A stretch of DNA of 64,000 bases from positions 1-64,000 of the forward strand of contig CAUYUJ010015303.1 in NCBI GenBank assembly GCA_963575745.1. Direction: 5' to 3'. The position numbers and the translations under genes are program-made. This document shows positions 52,143 to 62,489 of the stretch, piece after piece. Under the pieces are notes generated by a model. It worked only from the letters and a program-made list of their open reading frames with translations, had not been told where the DNA came from and searched no databases. The stretch comes from Prorocentrum cordatum (lineage: Eukaryota > Sar > Dinophyceae > Prorocentrales > Prorocentraceae). The first letter of the stretch is position 1. The number at the start of each line of letters is the position of its first letter.

Positions 52143-55100
52143 CTATGGCATGTCCAACGCTGCCGCCTGCCCTGGACACACGACGATGGCGCGGTCAATG
52201 ATCTGCGACGTCCGCGGAAAGTCCGCCTTACACAGCTTCGGGTTGTCCTTCCGGCGGCACGCCGGCAGGGGTACTCGCTCCCCAGTCTCTTCGTTCTTCA
52301 AATGCACGTGGTTATGCTTCCTCTCCTGCAGGTACTGCACGTCTTCGTCCAGGTACGCTTTCTCCCATGCCGCAGCGTCGTCTGCTGCCTCCTTCTCCGT
52401 CGCTTCTGGGTCAAGTGTGCGACACTGAAACGCGGGCCTGCAAATGAGACCGCCCTCGTTCTTGAACTCCGGCCACGACTTCTCTGCCTCATCCAACTTG
52501 CCATTCATCTCCTCCTGTGTCATTTGCTCCGAATAAACCTGGCGGCACACGCGACTCTTATACTTCAAATAATCCTCCACGATCTTCCTTCCACGGCCTT
52601 CCACCTCGTCGCGGACGATTTCGAATACCTCTTCCAGCGGTGTGTGCTGGTGCAGGCACTGGATGAATACCTGGCAGTGCGCGTGGAGAGACCCCGTGGA
52701 CTTCTGCGCTTCGATCGACACGTAGTAGGCATCAACGCGCCCGAACGCGCCTCCCCCGGGCTGAGCATTACTCCCGAACAGGTCCTGGCAAGGTGCCCCA
52801 TTCTCCGCCTCGTTGCACCGCGGGCAGTTCGGACAAGTCCGCACGCCGAACAAGTGACGGAGCGTGGCGTCCACCAGGATACGGAAGCCGTCCACGCTGG
52901 CCATGGGATCTCTCGCGAGAATTCGTCTGCGCTCGTTCCATGGCGGCACTCCTGCCTCCCCCGTGGCTATCGGCAAGTCCATGAGCAGCCCATCCATGTC
53001 GGGGGCTACGCGCGGCCAGCCCCGACCCCCCGCCAGCCGCGAGCGCGTTTCATCATCAGCTGCCTTGTGCACGGGGTCCTGCCTGCGAGCACGCGAGAGT
53101 CTCACCATGAGCAGATTGTGACCTTCGTCGGGCGAGAAAGTTACGAATATGGGGACGCCGTACCGCACTCGCAGCGCGTTCGTCTCAAACCGCATGACTC
53201 GACGCGCTTCCTGCGTTCCAGACAGTCGCCGCGAAGTGTGCTCTATGTGCATCAGCAGCTTATGGGCGGCGTTCCCCAACCCTGGCACGTGCCGCACTTT
53301 GGTCATGTCGCCGTTTACTTTCTGTTTCCTATTGTTGATGTCTACGTACTTCCCGTCGAGCGCGCGATAAATCTGCTTCGCTCCTTCCGCGATTTCCGCG
53401 GGAGTGAGCTGTTCGACCTCGCCTGATGCGTTCGCTGACACATACGTGAACCACGTCCTGCTCAGGTTCACAGCCGATCGAAACACAAGGTTCCACGACA
53501 CGAATCCGAAGTGCCAGTCGCGGGAAATCTGGCTCTCCACGCGACGACTCATTATCCTCACCCACAGCGGCAGCTCCACCCGCGGCGCCCCGTTCCCCCG
53601 TCGGTGGCGCGGGCGCTTCATGAACTCTGGGCAGTCAGGCATTCCCGTGCAATACTTAAACAGAAACGCAAACGCGACGCCGAAATACCAGGGCTCGAAC
53701 TGATCCATCATAACGTTTCCAGTGCGCACGCGGAGCCGATCCACGCGCTTCCTTTCGCGGCCGGCCTGACTCAGCATGTCGCGCTCCACTGCTTCTCGCG
53801 CCGCCTCATCCGCGCTCGAGGCCGCTCCCTCGCGGACGCGGCCGCGTTTACTTGCCCGTTCTGCCTTCCAGCCGCCTTCCTCGTCTTCGCTGGAGTTCGA
53901 CGTGTCGTCGGCCCCGCCACGCGCGCACTCCTCATCTAGCCGTTGCACGAAGGTCCGCACGGCCTCAATCCGCTGCGCATTGATGTCTCCCTCGTCGAAA
54001 CTGCTTTTCTCACACACCACAGCGTTCGCCTTCGTAGTATCCAAAATTTCTCCCGCCTCACGTAGCCCGTCGGGCCTCGGCACGGGCGTCGCCGCCTTCT
54101 GCATTTGGATCTTCTCAAGCGCGTCGTCCAGGGGTACCAGGCGCATGATATCCGGTGGCACGCCCTCCTCCGGCAGCTCCATGGCTCTTTTCCGGACCTC
54201 ATCCATGTCCACGTTCCTGCACGCGCGATGCCCGCGAGCCTTCGCCCCCTCGATGAGATCCACGACCACCTTCCTGCGCACGAGAGCTTGGTGCACGAAC
54301 GTGGCCATGCTTGCAGCAGTATCGTCGTCGCCGCCCGACTTCAAGATCACAGACACGATGCCCGCAAACTCCGCGCCCGTGCGTGGAAGTGCCGGCGCAT
54401 GCCCGTCCGCGGCAGCCTCTTCAGCAGCAGCCAACTGCGCTAGAACGTCCGTCCACGGCATCGGGAACGACGTCGCGTTTCCGCGAGCCGCCATGCGGAC
54501 TTCGTTCGCACCCACTTCCATGTCAAAAGACCGCTCCTTCCGGTATCGTTTCTCCAGTGTGAAGCACACCATTGATGTGATGCAAACTGAGGCGCAGATC
54601 ATCTCCAACACCGTCACCTTGCTACCGAACAGTTCTTCCGGCGAGTAGAAAGCCATCATATCATTGGCCAGCGCCGCGGGGGGCAGCTTCGCCTCGCCGC
54701 GAACACCCACCATGGCATTCTTACACTCACCGCACAGCGGGGCTTCACAACATGTGCACGCCGTGTTGTCCGAGCGCCACGTGCCACTGCCGCGCCGCAG
54801 GTCCTCGGGGCAACAGAGCACGCTGACGGGCCCCTCTTCTAATGGAACCGTCACTTGCCAATCATTAAACTCCTCCATTCGGTCTCGGAGATGAACACCG
54901 CTGCTACCCTCCCCGTCGGCACTCACATTGCCGAACCGCTCCACGTACGCGTCCACCGACATATGCTCCCTCACAAACGCGCCTGACAGCCCGAACAGTC
55001 CGTCCGCGTTGGGACTCACCGCGCGCCATTCGACCGGGTTCCCTTTGCGCCCTTCCACGTGCGGAAACTTCCGTGCGCACACCATGCACACGAGAGAGTC

Positions 55101-56810
55101 GACGGCACCCTCGCGCAGACTCCGCGCATACTCGAACAGACATCGACGATCGATCGCCAGTGCTGCAAGCGGCGCGCCCGTTCGAACTTTCCATGCAATG
55201 GCCTCGTTGTACGCGGACCAGTACTGCGCCTCTCTTCGGCTCGTCTCGTCTTCGTCGTTGCATGCGAGCGCCTCCGCGACGTCCCGTAGATCCCCCGCGT
55301 GATTGCTGACCACATGCTCCTGGAGTTCCGCGTTGCTGGACCCTATCCACCCGCATCTGCTGAAAGCGCAGTGTGCTTGCGGCAGCACTACAGCACCTCG
55401 TGAGAAGATTCCGTCGTCTTCCAACGGTGCTCCGTGCACAGAGAGCGCTGGCACGGTGGGGTGCTCTTTCATAAGATCTGCGGCAGCCCGTAGACCTTCC
55501 CCCCTGCCCCCCCGACAGACGTCCGCGGACACGCGGCCGTTCTCGACGGCGCGGACGCGGTACACGTGCGCTGCTCCGGCTGCCTCCGTGTAGTCGTTTT
55601 CCACAATCTGGGCGTTGCTCTGCTCCGTGCCGCTCCTGCCCGCACCGCCCGCACTCGCGCCCGCCCCTGCGCTACTCGGCCGCGCCGGCGTGGACCTCCC
55701 TACTTCCTCGGACTCTCGACCCTCCTTGGCCGCGCTGGCCCTGCCCGAATTGCGCGCCCTCTCCGGCCGACTCACCGGGCGCGGAGAAGGCGGAGGGGGC
55801 GCCGCCTGGTCGGACGTCCTCACCCCACCTCCATTCTCACAGGCTGACGCCTGAACGCTGGCGCTCCGCTCGGCCGGCGCGCTTTTCCTCGTTAAGCGTG
55901 CTCGTTTCGCCGTCGTCTGCAATCCTGCGCTCTCGCGCTGCCCTGTCTCTGACCCAGCCACCTCCGGAGGTTCTTCTGCCCCCTGGGAAGGCGCCTTCCC
56001 GCGGGGATCCTTTTCGGCGCGCGCCCACACTGGCCTGTAACAGGTACTGCTGATGTCCGCGCCTGTCTCGTTGTATATTTCAAGGATTACTGCTCCGTCC
56101 TCTTCGGCGACATCGCCCTCACGTGGCCATCGGCCCAGCACCGGGCCGCCCCCCTGGATCTCCTGTCGGGACAACAACAGGTCATAGCCCCCGCGTGGCC
56201 CGACGTGCCCGTCAAAGCGGGAGTACGTGCGCAGGATAACTTGGTCTGGCAGCGCTACTCTTTGCGTGCCGTGGCGCGCCAACGCAAACCTCACGATCTC
56301 GCCTGCATGAACGGCAACGCTTAGCTCTCCACCGTGCGACGCCAGATTCAACCACGCATCCTCGACGTCCCGCAAATACCCCACGCACGCTTCACATGCG
56401 ACGCGACGCTCCTCAGCGGACGCCAGGGCATGGCCACGCCACCCGGCGTTCGACACAAGCTGGAATATACTGTCCGCTAGGCTGGCGTTGACTCCGTGTG
56501 CAAGCGATGCACCCACACAGCGGCCATCTCGTGTCATCTCGGCTCCGCGTTCCTCGTCCGTCTTCGCCTCGAACACCACTTCCCCCATTAAGAATTTCAT
56601 GAACTTACACGTCCTTTCTTCCACGACGCGGCACCTATCTTCTGCGTCGGTGGCGTCTGCCAGAGCGTCCCATGACTCTTCCCATCCTTGCCAGGCACGC
56701 ACCCACGTTTCTTGCATGACTCGCAGGAGCGCTTCCGTGTCGCCCCACGCTTTCCAGAGATGAGCGCGCAGCTCTCCCGGCAAACTCCAGTCCGGGAACG
56801 TCCCACGCAT
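52143..56810 (-). CDS. Helitron large protein with C2H2 finger and Rep HUH domain
   Basis: 1555 residues from the ATG at 56810. The N-terminal third has no clear domain. Near 55370 a C2H2-like finger appears (CAFSRCGWIGSSNAELQEHV), then near 54770 a Cys cluster region (CTCCEAPLCGECKNAM, LPPAALANDMM) like the DUF6570-type segment that precedes Helitron Rep. From about 53700 the Helitron_like_N region follows: FEPWYFGVAFAFLFKYCTG, ISRDWHFGFVSWN. Rep motifs are VPIFVTFSPDEGHNLL (near 53140) and AYYVSIEAQKSTGSLHAHCQ (near 52690) with the two-His HUH signature. It ends at an amber codon (52145-52143) in the middle of the conserved region. Function: nicking and strand transfer. Confidence 0.83.
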   Translation of the reverse strand: MRGTFPDWSLPGELRAHLWKAWGDTEALLRVMQETWVRAWQGWEESWDALADATDAEDRCRVVEERTCKFMKFLMGEVVFEAKTDEERGAEMTRDGRCVGASLAHGVNASLADSIFQLVSNAGWRGHALASAEERRVACEACVGYLRDVEDAWLNLASHGGELSVAVHAGEIVRFALARHGTQRVALPDQVILRTYSRFDGHVGPRGGYDLLLSRQEIQGGGPVLGRWPREGDVAEEDGAVILEIYNETGADISSTCYRPVWARAEKDPRGKAPSQGAEEPPEVAGSETGQRESAGLQTTAKRARLTRKSAPAERSASVQASACENGGGVRTSDQAAPPPPSPRPVSRPERARNSGRASAAKEGRESEEVGRSTPARPSSAGAGASAGGAGRSGTEQSNAQIVENDYTEAAGAAHVYRVRAVENGRVSADVCRGGRGEGLRAAADLMKEHPTVPALSVHGAPLEDDGIFSRGAVVLPQAHCAFSRCGWIGSSNAELQEHVVSNHAGDLRDVAEALACNDEDETSRREAQYWSAYNEAIAWKVRTGAPLAALAIDRRCLFEYARSLREGAVDSLVCMVCARKFPHVEGRKGNPVEWRAVSPNADGLFGLSGAFVREHMSVDAYVERFGNVSADGEGSSGVHLRDRMEEFNDWQVTVPLEEGPVSVLCCPEDLRRGSGTWRSDNTACTCCEAPLCGECKNAMVGVRGEAKLPPAALANDMMAFYSPEELFGSKVTVLEMICASVCITSMVCFTLEKRYRKERSFDMEVGANEVRMAARGNATSFPMPWTDVLAQLAAAEEAAADGHAPALPRTGAEFAGIVSVILKSGGDDDTAASMATFVHQALVRRKVVVDLIEGAKARGHRACRNVDMDEVRKRAMELPEEGVPPDIMRLVPLDDALEKIQMQKAATPVPRPDGLREAGEILDTTKANAVVCEKSSFDEGDINAQRIEAVRTFVQRLDEECARGGADDTSNSSEDEEGGWKAERASKRGRVREGAASSADEAAREAVERDMLSQAGRERKRVDRLRVRTGNVMMDQFEPWYFGVAFAFLFKYCTGMPDCPEFMKRPRHRRGNGAPRVELPLWVRIMSRRVESQISRDWHFGFVSWNLVFRSAVNLSRTWFTYVSANASGEVEQLTPAEIAEGAKQIYRALDGKYVDINNRKQKVNGDMTKVRHVPGLGNAAHKLLMHIEHTSRRLSGTQEARRVMRFETNALRVRYGVPIFVTFSPDEGHNLLMVRLSRARRQDPVHKAADDETRSRLAGGRGWPRVAPDMDGLLMDLPIATGEAGVPPWNERRRILARDPMASVDGFRILVDATLRHLFGVRTCPNCPRCNEAENGAPCQDLFGSNAQPGGGAFGRVDAYYVSIEAQKSTGSLHAHCQVFIQCLHQHTPLEEVFEIVRDEVEGRGRKIVEDYLKYKSRVCRQVYSEQMTQEEMNGKLDEAEKSWPEFKNEGGLICRPAFQCRTLDPEATEKEAADDAAAWEKAYLDEDVQYLQERKHNHVHLKNEETGERVPLPACRRKDNPKLCKADFPRTSQIIDRAIVVCPGQAAALDMP

Positions 56811-59094
56811 CCGGCTGTTCGCACGGACTCAGCAACAAACGCAGTGCGCGGATATCCGACTCCCTGATGACCCGCACTGGCGCCACGAGATCACAGGGCA
56901 GGATGTGCACCGCTGGAGCGCGCCCTTTCCGCGCGGCGACGCCCTGCATGACCAGCTCCGCAGGGCGCTTCTCCTTCGACGTCGCCGACGAAGGTCCCTC
57001 CAGGTCGACCACGCCGCGTTTCAATGCCGCTGCCTCACCAACGCTTGACGAGCCCGAACGCGCTGCGCTCGCGGCCACCCCTGGCCTGAAACCATCGCCA
57101 CCCACAACCGACCCCGCCCCGCGCACTCTTTCCGGCTCGGGCACCGACGCCACGCGCGCGTACATCAGTATGTGCACCGACGAGTTGGCAGCAGTCTTCC
57201 ATCCACGCGCGTCAGACGGCGGCTCGCTCGGCCATACTTCGCCGTCGTCACGCATTTCCCACCGCGCTCTGCCGCCGTGCGATGTCCGGCAGCACGCGTT
57301 ATAGTGCCCCGTGTGAAATCCTTCTCCGTGGTGGAACACGCAGCTCACCAGCGCGTACTGTTGCCCACAGAGGACTAACTCCTCACACGGCACGACATCA
57401 TGCGGAACCTTCATCACTCTCTCGGACGCTGCATCGTACTCCTGCGCGACTATCTGAATCCACAAACACTGCGGCGCCCGCGTCAGCTGCCACTCCTTTC
57501 TCGCTACGCGACAGCCGCATCCTGTTGGGCACGACCACCTGTGATCTGCGTCCATCCTCTCCCCGCCACTGCTTCTGTCCACGGCCTCTTGCACTGTTCT
57601 CACCCGACCGCCGTGTCCCCGTGGTATCTGCACCATCAAACACGTCAAGTCTCTGTCCCCCTGGATCACCGTCGCACCGTCACACTCTTCCCGAGTACAC
57701 ACAAGTCGCTCGACTTTCTCCATCCGGAACAGCTCACTCACAACGGGCGCCCGCTTATCATTCAATACCTCTTGCAAAAATTCCCCTGCGTCTTCCTGAG
57801 TCTGATCATGGAAAACGCGCGGCATTGCGTCCAGTAGGATGGGCCTCGGCCCAACACTGCACTCCATTTCCCACAACGTCTGTGCCAATAGTGCGTCGAA
57901 ATCTGGCGCCCTGCCTGACCTCTGCTGCGCACTGCGGCGCTCCGCAAACAGCCATCCAGCCCAATCAGCGGGGCTGCCTCGTCGCAACGTGCGCAGCGCC
58001 AGCCGCGCTTTTGGGAGGGCGAGGAGCGCTTGCAGTGGTGCGTTCATGAAGAAATACCACTTGGGATTTCGTAGACCTGGAAGCGCGGGCATTACCGCGC
58101 CCACGCGGGTGCGCTGGCCCTCTCCGCCCGAGCTTGCGTTGACCTCTTGTGCGGCGGCGCTGCTTTGTGGCCCCGCAACACCGCGACCGCCGGCAGCAAC
58201 CCGCAACCACGGAGCATGCCCGCGCGCTCCTTCCTCGCCGTCCAAGCCGCGCCATCCTTGAGCCACGCGCACCAGATGACCGCCCGAGAACCACACGGCC
58301 GCCCCTACACAACTCCCTTCTACAACGCCCAGCGGCCATTTCGCGAGAGGAGTCCCTTGCATGAAGTGCGCCACACTTTGCGCCTCGTACACCCAAACGT
58401 ACGTCTGGTGGAAACGTAACCATGCCTCAACGGCCAACATATTTTGTCTCGCCTCTGGATCCCCCATGCTCTCCCCGGAAACCGCGTGATTGGCGCAACT
58501 TCGTTCAAAACTTCTGAAAGCGTCCCTGCGCCACCGTCCTCGACGCATCTTAGCTATTGCGATTTGGACACACTTATTCTCAAAGCGCCCCAGAGGGTCC
58601 ACGTCCTCTGCCAACACGCGGACATCTGTACTCAAAACAGGCGACAAGTACATGGTCCACGCGACGGCCACCCGTAGCATTCCATGGCCAACAGCTTCCG
58701 CGCCCTCCATGTTCAGGCGGCTTCTTCGGCGGTGCATTCCTGATTTCCGGTTCACGCCAATACCCGGCGAACGACGCGCGCGGGCTGCGCGGGCGCTCCC
58801 CACGCGGCGCGCTTCGCGGCCCGAGACCCACACCGCGAGACGCCGCAACCCACGCGGATGCAAAGCATGTCCAAGTCCTACGGATTGTGCGCAGTACGTC
58901 GAAGAAAACCACGTTGACGACGTCGGTCGTCTGCTTTTCGGCGGCCATGCTCCCACTCGGAGCACCACTGACGCGCAAGGACCTATCTTGTGTGCGACCA
59001 TCGCACGTGCGCGCTGCGGGGCTCTGACGGCCACAGACCCTTGCCCCTCCTCCTCCTCCTTCTCCTCCTCCTCCTCTTTTCCCTCCGCGCGCAT
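56635..59094 (-). CDS. Ubiquitin-specific-protease-like protein of the Helitron (catalytic Cys replaced)
   Basis: 819 residues from the ATG at 59094; the extreme N-terminus is a Glu-rich repeat translation. A C19-type peptidase region lies at about residues 340-620. The Cys box reads GLRNPKWYFFMNAPLQALL, where the canonical NTCYMN is WYFFMN, so the nucleophile position is Phe (codon 58053-58051). The middle block has HDQTQEDAGEFLQEVL, typical of USPs, and a CTREEC plus CPTGC zinc-binding pair. The His box FHTGHYNACCR and the downstream W and D (ARWEMRDDGEVW) are kept. Helentron-type Helitrons are known to carry OTU cysteine proteases; a USP here is a different family. It joins the Rep ORF near 56815 by a likely frameshift. 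Confidence 0.72.
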   Translation of the reverse strand: MRAEGKEEEEEKEEEEGQGSVAVRAPQRARAMVAHKIGPCASVVLRVGAWPPKSRRPTSSTWFSSTYCAQSVGLGHALHPRGLRRLAVWVSGREARRVGSARAARARRSPGIGVNRKSGMHRRRSRLNMEGAEAVGHGMLRVAVAWTMYLSPVLSTDVRVLAEDVDPLGRFENKCVQIAIAKMRRGRWRRDAFRSFERSCANHAVSGESMGDPEARQNMLAVEAWLRFHQTYVWVYEAQSVAHFMQGTPLAKWPLGVVEGSCVGAAVWFSGGHLVRVAQGWRGLDGEEGARGHAPWLRVAAGGRGVAGPQSSAAAQEVNASSGGEGQRTRVGAVMPALPGLRNPKWYFFMNAPLQALLALPKARLALRTLRRGSPADWAGWLFAERRSAQQRSGRAPDFDALLAQTLWEMECSVGPRPILLDAMPRVFHDQTQEDAGEFLQEVLNDKRAPVVSELFRMEKVERLVCTREECDGATVIQGDRDLTCLMVQIPRGHGGRVRTVQEAVDRSSGGERMDADHRWSCPTGCGCRVARKEWQLTRAPQCLWIQIVAQEYDAASERVMKVPHDVVPCEELVLCGQQYALVSCVFHHGEGFHTGHYNACCRTSHGGRARWEMRDDGEVWPSEPPSDARGWKTAANSSVHILMYARVASVPEPERVRGAGSVVGGDGFRPGVAASAARSGSSSVGEAAALKRGVVDLEGPSSATSKEKRPAELVMQGVAARKGRAPAVHILPCDLVAPVRVIRESDIRALRLLLSPCEQPDAWDVPGLEFAGRAARSSLESVGRHGSAPASHARNVGACLARMGRVMGRSGRRHRRRR

Positions 59095-60054
59095 CGCGGC
59101 CCATTTTCACATCAGCTCCATGGCCACCTGCGCACCTGACTTCACGCTTCCTGCGAAGCCTCCCTGCGCGCCTCCGAGCAAACTTTTGCGGTGATCGTGA
59201 TCCGACGGGCGCCCGACGCCAGCGACTTGCAACTGCTCTGCCCGCGTCTTGCAGACGACGCGCAACCCCGGCCTCGGAGCCCCGTGGCATTCTCCCCTCT
59301 GGCGAGCCCGAACGTGCAAATCCGCGGGCGGCGTCGCGCCGCTCGCGGGAAGTGCTGGCCGGAGCACGCCGACAGCAAATCCGCGTTGATTCCGCCCATT
59401 CGTGGGCGTGAAGACGCGCCTGTGAAGCAAGTCGCAATAATCTATCCCTTCTGCTGTTCGGAGGGCGCGCCCGCGCCAAAAAGCCCGCTAGTTTGCCCTG
59501 TCTCTCGTCGAGAGCACGCCCTTGCGGAAAATTTCGCGATGGTCTCCCCCTCCTATCGCCCATAGAACGGGCCTGGGAAAAAATCGCGATAGTTCCCCCC
59601 TTCTATCGCCCATATACCACGGTCTGTCCCAGCAACATCGCGATAGCTTCCCCCTTTCATTCTCCTGATTGCGGGAGTTGGACATTCGGGCACACACCAA
59701 AGCAGAGCAACTCAGTCGTGGATTTATGCAGCGACGCGGCAGAGCCCCGGAGGACCCCGCCACGACACACCCCTCTCGGGGCACCGGCCTGACACCGGCT
59801 GACCCGAAGGCCCATGCAGGAACGCGGGTGTGCCATTGCTGACACACGCCACGAACCACCCCGATTCCGGGGGACCGGCTTATGGACACCGGCGCTCCCT
59901 TGGTTGATTTTGGCTCAACCGGTAAAGCCCTCGGTTGGTTATGGCCCAACCGGTAAAGCCCTTGGTTGCTTATGGCGCAACCGGCATAGCCCTTCATTGC
60001 CGTGCTCCGCCCCCCCGCGCCTCCCGGGGAGGCCCCGCTGGAGTGGAGCCAACT
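59095..60054. repeat. Short tandem repeats upstream of the Helitron genes
   Basis: Three related units of about 50 bp around CGCGATAG and TATCGCCCAT lie at 59530-59680. Three units of about 31 bp (CCCAACCGGTAAAGCCCTTG) lie at 59895-60000. A further open minus frame up to 59563 overlaps the start of the USP ORF but shows no domain. Otherwise nothing recognised. Confidence 0.7.
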
Positions 60055-60080
60055 GTAGCCTTGAGGCCGCTCAAGGCTAC
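60055..60080. other. Perfect hairpin, 11-bp stem
   Basis: GTAGCCTTGAG and CTCAAGGCTAC pair perfectly around a GCCG loop. It could form in RNA or single-stranded DNA. No T-run follows, so a terminator role is not supported. Confidence 0.75.
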
Positions 60081-62050
60081 TTGAGCCTTCGGAGCGGCGA
60101 GCAAACAACTGCAGATCCTCTCCCCCCTTCCGGTCGTCGTCGTTCTTCCCGTCCAGCGTGCCACCTCTTTCTTGTCCGTGACTCGTTCCTTTTCCTTTAC
60201 TTGGTCACCCTGTCGTCCTCCTGTTCGTCTTCCAGATTTTTTCCTCCTCCCCCTCCCCCCACGTTTCCTTCTCCTCATGTCCCTCCGCCACTCTCTCTTG
60301 GACCTCCATCGTCATTGAAATGCGTTTTCTGCGACTGTGATCCTTGGAGTTTCTCCCCTCGTCGCTTCCTCGTGGCTCCTCCTCGCACATCCTCATCGTC
60401 ATCTTAATATCTGCGCCAGCAGACTGATCTCCCCCAGTGATCTCTGCGTCATACACACCATGCATCAACGCAACAATGAGCTGTGACATTTGCCTGTCCG
60501 TGGGAAAAACCAGCTGCGCGCTGGCCCCGCGTTAGGTCTACGACAAGCTTTCTCTAAACATCTACGACCAGTTGCGCGCCCCTTTACGGGACCGAAAACC
60601 ATGATTCTCGCGCGCCGCGCCCAGCCGCAGCGACGAAGACACGCCCCCAAACACAACAAAAAAGTCGAGCGAAGCCGAACGGCAACACAAACTCAGAACA
60701 ACCCCCCCCCCCCCCCCCCCCCCCCCCAGCGATTTCGAAAGGCGGCTTGGAGAAACCTCAACTGAAAGAACAGCTCCTGATCGGAATGCGCGACAACATT
60801 CAGAAAACATCGGCCTCCCTTCCTCTGCGCACACAAGCACGAGCAGCGTGGACCACTCACCTATGCACATCCCGCAGCCCCAGGCAGGAATGAAATGCGA
60901 AAGGACGAAACGTGACGATCCTGATCCTATCTCACCAGCACGTTTCCGTGCCAACCATCCCACCCTACAGGCTCGAGATATGTGAAGGTGCGCACGCTGG
61001 ATCACGTCATTTTCACCAACCGCCTGCTGCGCGCCAGCTAACGCCCGACGAGCCTAGCTCATTCTGACCGAAGAGAGCGCTAGACGAATAGACGCCAGGA
61101 GCGCTGCTAAACGCAACCCAGCACGTCAAGTGTGAGCCAACTGGCAGAGAATGAACCACTCTCTTGTGTTGGGCAGGTGGTAGAGGTGGCACGGCTTTCT
61201 CTGCATCGACGAAGAACCATTGGAGCAAGGGGGAGGGAGGTAAACAGGGAGTAGAGATGATGATGGACAAAGACACGTGGGGAAGGCAGAAAAAAACGGT
61301 TGTGAGAAACTACACTTGGTGCAGACATAGGCAACTGAACTACAGCTCGGGCCCACTGCCACTCAGAACGTCAAGTGCACGGGGATGGCCGTCAAGGCCC
61401 CCTGGCGCAACGCGCTCCGACCGCTTCTCTCTGCCAACATCCACGTTCATATGTGGGCATTTCATGCAGGACCTTTCACAGGAACGGACGGCCCAAACCC
61501 AGGACATCAATCGGACGCCACAGAAACCGTCGTCTCAGTAGCCAAAATTGAACGAGAGTGTGACGGCTTGGGGAACAAGGCACCAGCAATCGGTTCCACT
61601 CCAGAAGACACGATGCTGGAAATGATTAACATCCCGCCCACCATCATCCTCATCCTCGTCTTTTTTCTCCTCCCACACCCCCCCTCCTCTTCCTCCCCCA
61701 CTCCATTCCTCCTCCTCCCCTCCCCTCTTCCTCGTTAGCTCTCCCTTGTCAGCAAGAGGGGTTCCATCGCGATCGACCTTGAGCCTCACTGCAAGTCGGC
61801 CGCTTTCACCTGGCTGTTGGCGCGGCCCACACGCGAGCCATGGCCGGGGGAACCAAGGAAAAGGAGAGCGGTTCATTCCCGTGACAACACAGGTCGACGT
61901 CAGGACCACAAGAGAAGAACAACGAGCGCAAACACATGACGCGGCACCAATGCTACAGCACACCCTCCCGCCAACAATGCTTCACTACATCGGTGAAATT
62001 GTGTAGGACACAGTCGTGACTGGATTCTGCGGGTCTAGTGCATGCGATAC
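60081..62050. other. No gene recognised; 26-C run at 60702-60727
   Basis: A pure C26 run lies at 60702-60727. Pyrimidine-rich patches occur at 60225-60300 and 61655-61735. Open frames of 60-150 residues on both strands lack motifs and overlap each other. This stretch could be the noncoding 5' part of the Helitron or unrelated sequence. Confidence 0.5.
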
Positions 62051-62063
62051 CTGTATATATACA

Positions 62064-62103
62064 CTAGAACCACGCGCGCGCTTCGCGCGCGCTTAGGTTC
62101 TAG
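62064..62103. other. 40-bp hairpin ending in CTAG, Helitron-terminus-like
   Basis: CTAGAACC and GGTTCTAG enclose GCGCGCGC and CGCGCGC stems around a small TT-containing loop. Both strands therefore read GC hairpin, short spacer, CTAG. Helitron 3' ends have a short GC-rich hairpin a few bases before CTRR. The position is 3 kb beyond the Helitron start codon, on its 5' side, so it may be an end of this or of another element. A GTATATATAC palindrome precedes it (62053-62062). Confidence 0.55.
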
Positions 62104-62208
62104 CGCAGACCCGGGCAACGTCTGAACACCGGATTGTGGAGCTGAACCGGGAGAGCAGAGTGGTACGAGGTACGTTTCTACACGCTCCTTCAGAACTTGG
62201 GGCACAGC

Positions 62209-62209
<1 letters not shown>

Positions 62210-62240
<31 letters not shown>

Positions 62241-62446
62241 CGACGACGACAGACGGTGAAACGTAGAGGCTCTCATGTACTTTTAAAAATTATATGCTGG
62301 GAGTGCGCTTTTTCTAAACTGGTGTGAGGGGCCGCAGGCTTGCGGCCCGGATCGATTGTCGAGGGTCCCGGGGCTCGGAAACGGCCCCCAGGGGTCCAAG
62401 AAGCAGAAAAAATCCTCGAACCTCGAAGTTCGATCCTGCAGCCTGG

Positions 62447-62489
<43 letters not shown>

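Larger units (their letters stand above)
47394..59094 (-). mobile_element. Helitron-like rolling-circle transposon (coding part)
   Basis: On the minus strand, five long frames follow each other within 11.7 kb. They encode a ubiquitin-specific-protease-like protein, a large protein with a C2H2 finger and Rep (HUH) domain, the Rep tyrosine region, a PIF1 helicase front part, and the helicase rear part with a zinc-finger array. Rep plus PIF1 in one coding unit is diagnostic of Helitrons. The domain order is unbroken although frames change at about 56815, 51400 and 49626 and an amber codon sits at 52145-52143. The element ends were not identified. The satellites at 42.7-47.3 kb lie on the 3' side. 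Confidence 0.87.

Noticed and set aside
59907-59918. Twelve bases identical to part of the spliced leader (ATTTTGGCTCAA)
   Set aside because: The match is part of a GGTTGA...TCAACC inverted repeat and of a 31-bp tandem repeat whose other units lack it. The leader's first half is absent, so it is probably chance.
60205-61005. Minus-strand frames of 94 and 147 residues as small genes
   Set aside because: One is a charged translation of a pyrimidine-rich strand and the other includes the C26 run as poly-Gly. Neither has a motif or a credible context.
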